This document shows positions 49,475 through 58,530 of a stretch of 64,000 nucleotides of DNA, piece after piece. Source of the DNA: Auricularia sp. M13. Taxonomy: Eukaryota > Basidiomycota > Agaricomycetes > Auriculariales > Auriculariaceae. Where the stretch lies: the NCBI GenBank assembly GCA_037042915.1, contig CM073193.1, positions 3,100,001 to 3,164,000 of the forward strand, in the 5' to 3' direction. The translations under genes were made by a program, and so were the position numbers. The notes under the pieces were generated by a model, which did no database searches, was not told where the DNA came from, and saw only the letters and a program-made list of their open reading frames with translations. Positions within the stretch are counted from its first letter, which is position 1; each line of letters begins with the position of its first letter.

Positions 49475-50230
49475 ATGGCGGAAACAGCTCAGGAGACCGC
49501 GCAGCTCGAGCATCGCCCGCATGCGCCAGTCGCCAACGGCCGTGCCCCCCGCCCGGAGATCGTGGGCCCCGACGAGCCTGAAGCGCCGTTCCCGATTTAC
49601 ATGCACGGTCCCGTCCAGCATGGCTTCGGTCGTGGCAGCAAAGACCTCGGCTTCCCTACGGGTGGGATTGTGCACTGTACACGCTCCAGCCTGTCTGATG
49701 GCGCCGTGGCGTAGCCAACCTGCCAGACGATGCACTGCAACCGCTCGCATCCGTCGCAAAGACTGGCATTTACTACGGCTTCGCCCAAATCGCCCCCAGA
49801 CAGGGAGAGGCCAACACGCTCACTGAAGAGGACTACAAGGTCTTCCCCATGGTCATGAGCCTCGGCTTCAACCCGTATTACAACAATGACAAGCTGACTG
49901 CTGTGAGCAGCAATCGCCCAGAGCTTGCTACTCCCGCTCATGATGCCGCGTTGCGCAGGAGATACACATCCTCCACGAATTTCCCTGCGATTTCTACGAC
50001 CACGATATTAAGACGATTGTCCTGGGCTACATTCGGCCCGAGCTGGATTACATCTCCCGAGGTGAGCTCGAGTGGCCACGGCTTGCCGTGCCCGCGTCCG
50101 CTGCCATGCTCACGTCAGTCCAGAGGCGCTCATAGAAGACATTCGCACCGATATTCGCGTTGGTCTACGATCCTTAGGGCGTCCGGCATACAGTGCATAT
50201 GCCAACGATCCTCTTTTCAAGCGCGCATAG
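49475..50230 (+). CDS. FMN1: Riboflavin kinase
   Basis: The start at 49475-49477 gives [14 protein letters not shown], a short N-terminal extension. [25 protein letters not shown] is the flavokinase motif (GRGSKxLGxPTAN). [25 protein letters not shown] follows, then [13 protein letters not shown], the next exon [31 protein letters not shown], and finally a segment with [18 protein letters not shown]. The enzyme phosphorylates riboflavin with ATP to FMN. The Glu in the EIHI segment is the expected catalytic base of this family. Three introns. It is compactly paired head to head with TAF8. Confidence 0.93.
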
Positions 50231-50400
50231 ATGCGAATTCGATAGACGGCCGATAGAGATGGGACATGATCCCTATGCTGTGCGAGTAGAGCCCTGTTGT
50301 ACCGTAATGCTGACGAATTCGACTCCTCTCGGAATAGACGCCGCTCATGCGCGACTTATAAGATGAACAGTCTTGGTCCGGACACCGCACGCATCCCATG

Positions 50401-51347
50401 ACCTCATCGTCCAAGCAAACCCAGTGGGGACTTGAACCTGTTCCCCGCGATGTCTACGCCGCGCTGGCCTCCATCAAAGTTTCGCCCATAGTCACGACGC
50501 ATGCATTTACACTGCGCGACCTCGCACCCCCAGATGCGCCACTTGTGCGTTGGATCGAGCATTACGCAAGGGCGCATCTTTCGCCGGAAACATTCAACCA
50601 CTCCATGCGTGTCTACTACATCGGCATGGCCGTTCTCCGCGCATACCGCGCCGAATCATGGGGCCGCTCACTGAGCGAGGACCCCACGACATATTTCGTC
50701 TCTGCGCTGCTTCATGACATCGGTACAACCGATGCCCACATCGGCGCGACGCACCTCAGTTTCGAGTATTACGGAGGCATCTACGCGCGGGAACTCATAT
50801 TGAAGTATGCAAAGGAGCACGGCATCGATGAAGCCTACGCGGGAGGCCTAGCCGATAGTGTGTGCGAGACTATCATCCGCCACCAGGATGTGGGCAAGCG
50901 CGGCTTCGTGAGCGCCAACACGCAGCTCATTCAAATCGCAACGCTTTTCGGTTCGTACCTCATCTTGTAGTCTGCTCTCCATGCCCTGACAACTTGATGT
51001 AAGATAATATGGGAGGTCATCAGCACTTGGTGTCCAACGTCACCTTCAGAACCATCTACGACGCGTTTCCTCGCGGACCGTGGTCTGGTTGTTTCTCCAC
51101 CGTCATTCACAAAGAGTGCGAGCTCAAGCCCTATTCATCTACTACCCGTCTGGGAGAGGAAGATTTCTCTAAAGGGGTTTTGGCGAATCCCCTGAATCGT
51201 CTCGAGACGTGTATTTGTCCAGGGTACGGGCACGGCCGGTTCCGGATGTCCAATGGACCATGGACAACCGCGCGCATTACCGCGATGGCACCGCGCACAT
51301 TGCAGCAGTGGCTGCGAATGTTGCTTCACGTCACCTGCGGAGGTTGA
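50401..51347 (+). CDS. Cyanamide-hydratase-like HD-domain protein (Ddi2/Ddi3 family)
   Basis: The start at 50401 gives MTSSSKQTQWGLEPVPRDVYAAL. HD-domain metal ligands are visible: ETFNHSMRVYYIGM (His), YFVSALLHDIGTTDAHIGATHLSFEYYGG (His-Asp) and SVCETIIRHQDVG. After one intron near 50951-51004 come DNMGGHQHLVSNVTFRTIYDAFPR and LKPYSSTTRLGEEDFSKGVLANPL, where family members end a few residues later. The frame instead runs on for about 35 residues without family likeness, so the real end may be earlier or a further intron may exist. Cyanamide hydratases turn cyanamide into urea; fungal genes of this type are patchily distributed. TTATAAG at 50356-50362 lies about 40 bp upstream. Confidence 0.8.
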
Positions 51348-51456
51348 GCTCAACCCGCATGCCCGCTACATCAAGACACCGCGTTTACAAGGCCCAATGG
51401 CTGCGCCCACCATCGGAATGCCCGTACCAGTTGTGCAGCATGCGCACCCCCACTGA
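51209..51456 (+). pseudogene. Possible gene remnant with two protein-like halves in different frames
   Basis: One frame reads ARPVPDVQWTMDNRAHYRDG and continues to AAVAANVASRH. A second frame, about 51348-51456, reads EVELNPHARYIKTPRLQGP and ends VPVVQHAHPH at a stop. Both halves look like real protein, rich in Pro, His and Arg with little bias to stop-free chance sequence. They are only about six bases apart, too close for an intron, so a frame shift separates them. No family was recognised. It overlaps the uncertain C-terminus of the cyanamide-hydratase-like gene. Confidence 0.3.
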
Positions 51457-51887
51457 AAGATCCATGCGTAAATTACAGTGCGGGATTGCGGTGGATTGTA
51501 GGTAATAGTGCGGATACTACTCTTACTTGTGCACTAGTCTCAGTGTTCCGCCTCAGTTATGATCTCTTGCCACCGAACGGAAAACAGTGACTCGTCGGAA
51601 TTGTTCTCAGCGATAGGTACAGCGCTGGCTCTGCAATCAATCCATTGGTAAGGCTTAATATTCGAAGTGCAATGTGTACAATTCGGGCGTGCGGGGCTAG
51701 GCACGTGCGCACAGTCAGTGATCGAGATCCGCGGCGAAAGGCATCAACCACTGTGGTCGAGACGCGTAACCACTGCGGCCATTCCAGTTAACAGGCTCAC
51801 AGTACTTGTGGCATCTGCATGGAAGGTGCTCTGAGACGACTGTCGGGCTGACTTTGAGTGCTCTTGTGTTCTTTCTTGCCGCCGCCA
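51457..51887. other. Intergenic region upstream of the KDZ-associated gene
   Basis: About 430 bp, less GC-rich than its surroundings, with no supported gene. It should hold the promoter of the CxC5/CxC6 gene and, if that gene lies in a transposon, possibly the element's left end. No terminal inverted repeat could be matched by eye with sequence to the right. Confidence 0.4.
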
Positions 51888-54013
51888 ATGACCTTCCTCG
51901 AGGAACTTTCACAGCAGCTTCGCAGTCTGCCCGACGAGCTCAAGGGCCTCACGCTCGAGCAGCTACTACAGTTTTTGGACATCTGTAGAGACATCGCAGT
52001 GGATAATGTCGCGGACGATGCTCGCGACCAGAGACTTGCCGAGCTCGACGATTCTTCGGCTTTGAGGAACGCTCGAAAGAGATTACCCTCCAACATTGGA
52101 AAGGCCATAGCAACTCAACTTGAACTTTCCAAAAGCAATATTGACCATCTCTGGGACACATTCTTGCCTCTGTATGCTGACGTACCATCGATTGAACAGG
52201 AAGGTAATGTGCGGATACGGTTTCACTATCAAATGTTCACACAATTGCAGTAATACTTCCCGAGCTTTTGCCGCCAACTACTACCTGCCAGAGTGATCAG
52301 TGTAGCCACCGTCGGCTTGTTGATGCGCGATCCTACAACGCAACACTTTTTACGCTTCGTCGAGGTGCTGTCAATGTAAAAGTCACATCACTGGCTTGTA
52401 AAGGTGGGTAGAGCTTTCCAGCATCTGTTCCTACAATCTCATTATTCTCGGAGGCTGCAATACACGCTACCATCCTGATTTCTTTGTTCATGCCGCGTCC
52501 AAGGACTCAGCCCGCCGCATCTTCTACCCGGGCATCCCAAGTGCCATTGGTGTCACCGACCACTTCTTCTTCGAGCCCGAGCTATGCACCTTTATTGATA
52601 ACATGTATCTATTCTCCCAGTAAGTTTTGAGATTGCCTGTTTCATGTATATCTAAGTTGGCCTTCCAGCGCATCGTCGGAGGGCATTGCCCGCGTCTACA
52701 ATCGTTCCATGACGTCCAAAGGCCAAGGGAAATACTCCTTGACTGGGAGCATTGTCTTCGAGGCCTTCCTTCTACACTCTCTGCTTCGCTTCCATACGAC
52801 CATGGGTGAATATCTAACTCTGCCTCACGGCGGCAGTAACGAACGACGCCTCGACGAGGCTCTCAGCCATCGCAACACATTCATGTCGGGTACGGGACAG
52901 CCTCAATGGGCCCACGCGTGTAAACGCTGCACACTCATAAAAAAGGATGGGAATGGGCGGTCTTGTGCGTACAATGATCCTGTTTGCAAATCTCTGCTCA
53001 CTGCCGCTCTCAACCAATTCAGACCGTCAAACAGCCTGTGTAATTGACGGTGTTACTCTGCAGCACGCTTGCTGCGGATACAAGAACCCTGCCGGCAAAC
53101 CGTGCAGGGAACCTTTGGTCCGCACCGTCGATCGATTCTGTGCCACACACAGTGACGAGACAGCAACCTGCGCTGTTCGTGGCTGCTCCGAGCCTCGTGA
53201 GCATGGGTTTTCAACTTGCACGGATGTCGAGCATCGCAACACGGAGCTGCGGGGGAAGACTCGCGGCAAAGGCATGTTCAAGTTGCTCGAACGCGCTCAA
53301 ATAGCCAAACACTACATCTCCACCGGCACACGGGAGAAGAGGACAAACCGAAAACCAGATAGACACACCAAGAAACTCAAAGGCACCTTCACTCGCACCT
53401 TCACCCATAACGAAGAGCTGGCGGTGCGATGCTGTGGCGTCATAATCTCACGCGCGACCATGTTCCAGGCAGAGGCCACAACCGGAGTCCAGGTTAGCAT
53501 CTCCCTGCTTTGTGATAGCTGATTAATGTCATATCACAGGATTTTATCCTACAGACATTTCCTGAGGATCGATACCCTGGCTCGAAGCCGTCGTTCATTT
53601 TCTATGACGACAACTGCTCGCTGTTCAAGTTTCTTCAGGCGCTCGACCCTCGCTCCAAGGTTCGAGCCTTTTTCGCCAAGATCGGTCTCCCTGTGGATGT
53701 ATTCCACTTTGAATCCAAGCACAAGGAGACCGATCTTATCTGCCAGACTCATTGCAACCCTGCAAATTTCCCCGATCTCATGAATCCAGACGGCACTTGG
53801 GCATTCAACTCCTCAGCAGCAGAGCAGGCCAACCGCTGGATCAAAAAGTACAAGAATATCGTACGCGAAATGGACAGCAGGCGGTACAACTTTTTCTTGG
53901 ATGAGATGATCTCGCTCCGGAACGAGTTCATCGTCGAAGGACTGCAGGTTAAGGGCCTGCTCCCGCACGTTGTCCCTGAGAGTGCCCTTGTCTCTGTTGA
54001 GCATGTAGCTTAA
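51888..54013 (+). CDS. KDZ-transposon-associated CxC5/CxC6 cysteine-cluster protein (transposase family)
   Basis: The start at 51888-51890 gives MTFLEELSQQLRSLPDELKGL. A Cys cluster follows (TTTCQSDQCSHRRLVDAR), then YNATLFTLRRGAVNVKVTSLACKGC with TRYHPDFFVH, ARVYNRSM and AFLLHSLLRFH. A second cluster has CVIDGVTLQHACCGYKNP, CREPLVRTVDRFCATH and CAVRGCSEPREHGFSTC. The C-terminal third, PSFIFYDDNCSLFKFLQALD, IGLPVDVFHFESKHKETDLICQTHCNP and FNSSAAEQANRWIKKYKNIVREM, is the transposase-like core typical of KDZ (Kyakuja-Dileera-Zisupton) proteins, including the late Asn-Ser-Ser-Ala-Glu-Gln-Asn-like motif. Introns at 52204-52250 and near 52411, 52620, 52971 and 53493 all join cleanly, so the gene appears intact. 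CxC5 and CxC6 domains are described as KDZ-linked in mushroom genomes. Activity is not shown. Confidence 0.8.
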
Positions 54014-54130
54014 CTTCATGACTCACAATGTAATCTGTTTCCCTCGAGTTTCCCACTTGATCATTGCTTCATTTGTGTGAGAGACTGCGTTCAAGAATGT
54101 ATAATACGAGGCTTTAAACACATCATATGG

Positions 54131-54195
54131 CTCTATGGCTCAGTGGTTAAGTTGTTCATTTTCATTTCTTGTGTCGTTCAAATCCATGGTATGTC
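54131..54195 (+). repeat. tRNA-like element with pol III A and B boxes
   Basis: TGGCTCAGTGG at 54136-54146 fits the A box of a tRNA gene, and GTTCAAATCC at 54176-54185 fits the B box at normal tRNA spacing. The stems do not pair well: the T-arm and D-arm have several mismatches and no clear anticodon loop can be placed. It is therefore more likely a decayed tRNA or the head of a tRNA-derived SINE than a working tRNA gene. Confidence 0.4.
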
Positions 54196-54410
54196 AACTT
54201 TTTGAAAAATCGGTATGTTTCTGTCACCAGATGTGTGACCTCCGTGTGACAGTTACTTTTACGCGGGCCTCCGCGCAAAAGGTCCGGAGGCAATTTGTAA
54301 ATTCATATCTTTACACTGCCCAGTCCATACTTCCAAATAGAATATACTTGGGAGCCCAAATTTCTCACAGTATGTACATTGAACCAGACTTTCAGCCCAT
54401 GCGGCGAAAC

Positions 54411-55135
54411 GGCCGCGCGGCTGGGCGCGCAGGGCCGAAGCCCGTCCGCGCGCGCACACCGCCGGCGGCGGACAACGCGCAGCCGCCTGGCGCGCTCGGA
54501 CCGTCGTACGGGCTGCCAGGCGCGGCCGTTCTGCGCGAAAGTGCGCAAAACGGGCTGCCAGGCGCGGCCGTTCTGCGCGAAAGTGCGCAAAACGGCCGCG
54601 CGGCTGGGCGCGCAGGGCCGAAGCCCGTCCGCGCGCGCACACCGCCGGCGGCGGACAACGCGCAGCCGCCTGGCGCGCTCGGACCGTCGTACGGGCTGCT
54701 AGGCGCGGCCGTTCTGCGCGAAAGTGCGCAAAACGGGCTGCCAGGCGCGGCCGTTCTGCGCGAAAGTGCGCAAAACGGGCTGCCAGGCGCGGCCGTTCTG
54801 CGCGAAAGTGCGCAAAACGGCCGCGCGGCTGGGCGCGCAGGGCCGAAGCCCGTCGCGCGCGCACACCGCCGGCGGCGGACAACGCGCAGCCGCCTGGCGC
54901 GCTCGGACCGTCGTACGGGCTGCCAGGCGCGGCCGTTCTGCGCGAAAGTGCGCAAAACGGGCAGCCCGTACGACCGTTCTGCGCGAAAGTGCGCAAAACG
55001 GCCGCGCGGCTGGGCACGCAGGGCCGAAGCCCGTCCGCGCGCGCACACCGCCGGCGGCGGACAACGCGCAGCCGCCTGGCGCGCTCGGACCGTCGTACGG
55101 GCTGCCAGGCGCGGCCATTCTGCGCGAAAGTGCGC
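54411..55135. repeat. Hierarchical GC/CpG-rich tandem array (99-bp and 42-bp modules)
   Basis: Module A (about 99 bp, starting GGCCGCGCGGCTGGGCGCGC) occurs at 54411, 54594, 54819 and 55000. Module B (42 bp, starting GGGCTGCCAGGCGCGGCCGT) follows each A in 1 to 3 copies: the order is A-B-B, A-B-B-B, A-B-B', A-B''. The A-to-A spacings of 183, 225 and 181 bp fit 99+42+42, 99+42+42+42 and 98+42+41. Copies are nearly identical, so the array is young or homogenised. Each B unit contains TGCGC-GAAAGT-GCGCA, a short hairpin. All frames on both strands stay open only because of the composition; no protein is inferred. Confidence 0.95.
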
Positions 55136-55786
55136 GAAACGGGCGCGCGGCTTCGCGCGGACACCCGGCGCGCATTCCAGCGGTCGGAGCGCACTGGTGT
55201 TATATCCCGCGACTCGGAAATCGCGCTCGCCTTGTGCACTGAGGCGCGGATTCGGCGCTGGACCTCTCGACAGTCGGACGGCGTGTTTGGTCAGACGCAT
55301 CGGCGGGCCTTGAGTCGTGCAGTGTGACGTGCACTGGGTGCTCTAGAACGATATGTGCGTGAGAAATAGCGCGCGCGAGGCCAGGGTGGGCGTGTATGTA
55401 CCATTTACCTAGGTTGCGCAACACGAAGGATTTTGTGTTTCCCCACATTGCGTGCTTTGGACACGATGATACGGTCTGGACGCAGCGCGCACCGGCGTGA
55501 ACATTAGACAGAACTAGTATAGTGCAGCCCGAAACGCGTGTACTCCGACCGCACAACAGACGCGAAAGCAGTCACGTGCTCCTGGACGCGCAACTACAAA
55601 GTGCGCGCTCACGTTTCCCACAGCCACAGAGCTTGACCCGACGCGGTTCAGCGCATCTCGACCAACGTCCGGCCGTCCTGACCGCTTATAAAAGCTAATA
55701 GGATGCCCTGGACGTTGGTCGAGCGTTTCTGTACCGCTCGTTGCCGAGCCCTCCTTCTTCACGAACGTTGACCACTGCCTCCGGCG
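55136..55786. promoter_or_regulatory. Region between the repeat array and the dioxygenase gene, with a TATA box
   Basis: GC-rich sequence related to the array fades out near 55170. The rest shows no supported gene. TATAAAA at 55687-55693 is 94 bp upstream of the dioxygenase start codon and is the best TATA box in the window. The array therefore lies about 550-1,270 bp upstream of the predicted transcription start. Confidence 0.6.
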
Positions 55787-58505
55787 ATGTCTCCTGTGAG
55801 CCACTGGCTACCTGTGCTGCACTACCAGATTTACTCACTTTCCATAGATTGATGTCAACATCACGCAGCTGCCGTTCACTCTGAGGCAGCTGGCCGACTT
55901 GCGTAACACGCCTTTGAGTGAATCGTCACTGACCAAGTCCTCTCTGGTACGCCCATTCCTCCATGCCCCAAGGGTTGCACTCTTATAGCTGTTCAGGATG
56001 CTTGCACTACTTTCCCGGCGTCAAGTTCCGCGCCTGTTGTGGTGTCACCGCCGACATCGTCCTTCCCTGAACCTACAGTGCGTCTCTGCCAATCATTTGC
56101 CTGCATCGTCCTGACGGTGATATAGCCCGCAACTGCCAACGGGATTTTTGCTTCATCAGTGGCAGGCCAACTCTTTGAGCTGCCTGCGGAAGACACTGCA
56201 CCTTTGGACAGCACCGGGGCCAGCTGGTGCGACAGCGCTAGGCCGTGCTCAGACGACGACTATGTTCCATCAGAAAGCGAGGACGATCTGCTCAATACCG
56301 GTCACGAGCTCGATGACAGCTCACGCGCGTCAAGGAAAATGCCTGCTGATGAGCGTCGCCAGCGCGCACGCATCCGCAACGGCAAGCTCAAAGTCGAGCC
56401 CGAGGTGGAGCTGCGCCGTGATCGTCGTGCCCGTGAGGCTTCCGAATCACGCGAGCAGCGACGCATTCGAACAATCTCGAAGAACCGGTCGCTGGCTGAG
56501 CAGCAGGCGGACACTGCGGTACATATTTCTTTATTTTTCGCGCGCTACAAACTAAAGGGATTTTCCAGCCTGGTTGTAGTCACTGGGCTGGGAGTGCACG
56601 ACCAAGAGAGGAGCCACCTCAGCCAATTAAAGACAACAATCGACAGCGCCCAGAATTTGCAAATGCTGTACGTATCATGAAGGTTTGATTTGTAGATTAT
56701 TGACTGTTCTGTAGACCGACTATGACAGCTGGCGCAGGTCGTTCATACGCCAGAAGCTTGCAGACGCCATTCGTTCATCGCCTGAAATTTTGGAGGGTCC
56801 TGACCCAACGGAGCCTCGATTCTTTCAGGGCTCAACTGCAACCAGCAAATCGGGTTTTGTCTTCCAAGACGCATCTTACCAACCAGACCCGCGACCTTCA
56901 GACAAGGTGCTTGCGCGTTGGCGTGAGTATCTGGCCGAGCATCCTGACGAGCCTCGGTCAACATCACTTTTTCCGGAGAATGATCAATCCTGCCCAGGCA
57001 ACGAAGGTACGCTGCTCTTATTCAATGCTTACTCATTGCCCTGACGCTGGAAAAGCCCACATGAAGAAGCGCAAGGGCAAGAACTCATCTGGTGGTGATG
57101 ATGCCCGCATGCCAAAGCGCACCAAGCCCAATGACGACGCTGTAGAGCCACCTGTGGGCTGGAAGGCTCGACGCAAGGCCAGGCAGAATGCGATTCGACA
57201 CGAACGCAAACGTGCACAGGCACTACGAGGCGAAGAAGAGTCGACTCTTCCCACTGCTCCCCGAGGCCTCGCGCGCAAGATATTCAACAAGACGTCTTGC
57301 ACGCAGGCGCGGCAGCTCACCAAGGTCGACCTTTGCACCAAGGATGGATGCTACACAGCGCCCCATGCCTGCTATAAGGACGACATTCCCGCCCTACAGG
57401 ACTTCTGCTGGGAGCCTGAGACGGATACTGACTCGGAGTCGTGGCCACCGTCTGTTCAAGCGCTTTTGGACAAAGGTTTTAAAATCCTTCGCAACGACAA
57501 ATCGTAGGTTTTAATTCTTTTCCTTGTGTTCCCATGGCTGACAAGAAGTAGACGCGCCGAAGTCATCACCGATGCCGCCGGTGTGATTATTGCCGTCAAA
57601 GCAGCGCGCCCGCAGTCAAAGCTGTGGGAATTTATTACCGACAGCGTAGAGGAGCAACTCAAGATACTTGACCGTGCGCTTGGCAAGGAGGCCCAGGAGA
57701 AGGAGCACCGGACTGATGGTGCCTTCAAGCACGTCACCGTTGGTGTAAGCATGGGGGGAGGGCAAAAGGTGTGCGAGTTTTCTTCTAGGTTTGATTGACT
57801 CTAATAATTTCCACAGGTACCCACGTATCTTGGGATCCCTCGGTACATGCATGATCCTGTTCGCCAGTTCATGGATCACCCAGACGTGCGAATATTCGCA
57901 AATCAGATGTCCAGTATGTGTTCTTTTATCGTTTGGCGGCAGGTGCTCATTGTCACCCAGAATTCTTCCAGTTCTGGTTTCCGAAACTTTACGCGCATTA
58001 TCTGGAACTTGAACAAGACCTTCATAAATACGACCCTCGCCTGCGCGCACCATATCGTGCATTTCCCATGATGTCGGAGACGAAGAATACCGGACCGAAG
58101 GTGTGCACGCCGCTACATGTCGACGCGAAGAACGCACTCTTTGGGATGTGCATCATCTCCGTATTCGGCACGTTCAACTACCGCAAGCACGGGCTACTCG
58201 TTCTGCGCGAGCCCAAGATTGCGCTGCAGCTTGCGCCTGGCGATGTCGTCTTCATTCCATCGGCATTGATCACACATGGGAACACAGAGCTTGCAGAGGA
58301 CGATATCCGCCGCTCGTGGACCCTGTTCACTGCCGGGGCCCTGTTTCGGTTTCGTGACGCTGGGTTTACGAGCATCAGCGACTTGCGGCGCTCTGGTGCC
58401 AGAGAGGAGCTCTTTCATTTTATGCGCATCCAGGACAGTCTATTAGAGCATCGGCTTGATCTACACATGACGCTAGAACAGCTACAGCAGCATCACGGTA
58501 TATAG
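55787..58505 (+). CDS. TET/JBP-like 2OG-Fe(II) dioxygenase
   Basis: Exons 55787-55795, 55848-55946, 55997-56077, 56126-56518, 56623-56667, 56715-57006, 57056-57503, 57552-57768, 57817-57913 and one ending at 58505 give about 750 residues. The first coding exon is only 9 nt (Met-Ser-Pro). The N-terminus is disordered and acidic, then very basic and helical (RRQRARIRNGKLKVE, RREASESREQRR), possibly DNA-binding. The C-terminal 280 residues hold the double-stranded beta-helix: TVGVSMGGGQK, CTPLHVDAKNALFGMCI with the iron ligands His-x-Asp, LVLREPKIALQLAPGDVVFIPSA, then THGN with the third His, and RRSWTLFTAGALFRF with the 2-oxoglutarate-binding Arg. This matches the mushroom-expanded family related to TET/JBP, which oxidise 5-methylcytosine or thymine in DNA. 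DNA substrate is inferred, not shown. All active-site residues seem present. Confidence 0.72.
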
Positions 58506-58530
58506 GCTCATAGAACACAATTCTGCTCGC

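Noticed and set aside
54411-55135. CRISPR array
   Set aside because: The units are directly adjacent, without unique spacers, and the organism is a fungus.
54135-55313. Long open frames of 300-390 codons on both strands across the repeat array
   Set aside because: They follow from GC-rich tandem repeats that lack stop codons in every frame. The translations are repetitive, and the frames overlap each other on opposite strands.
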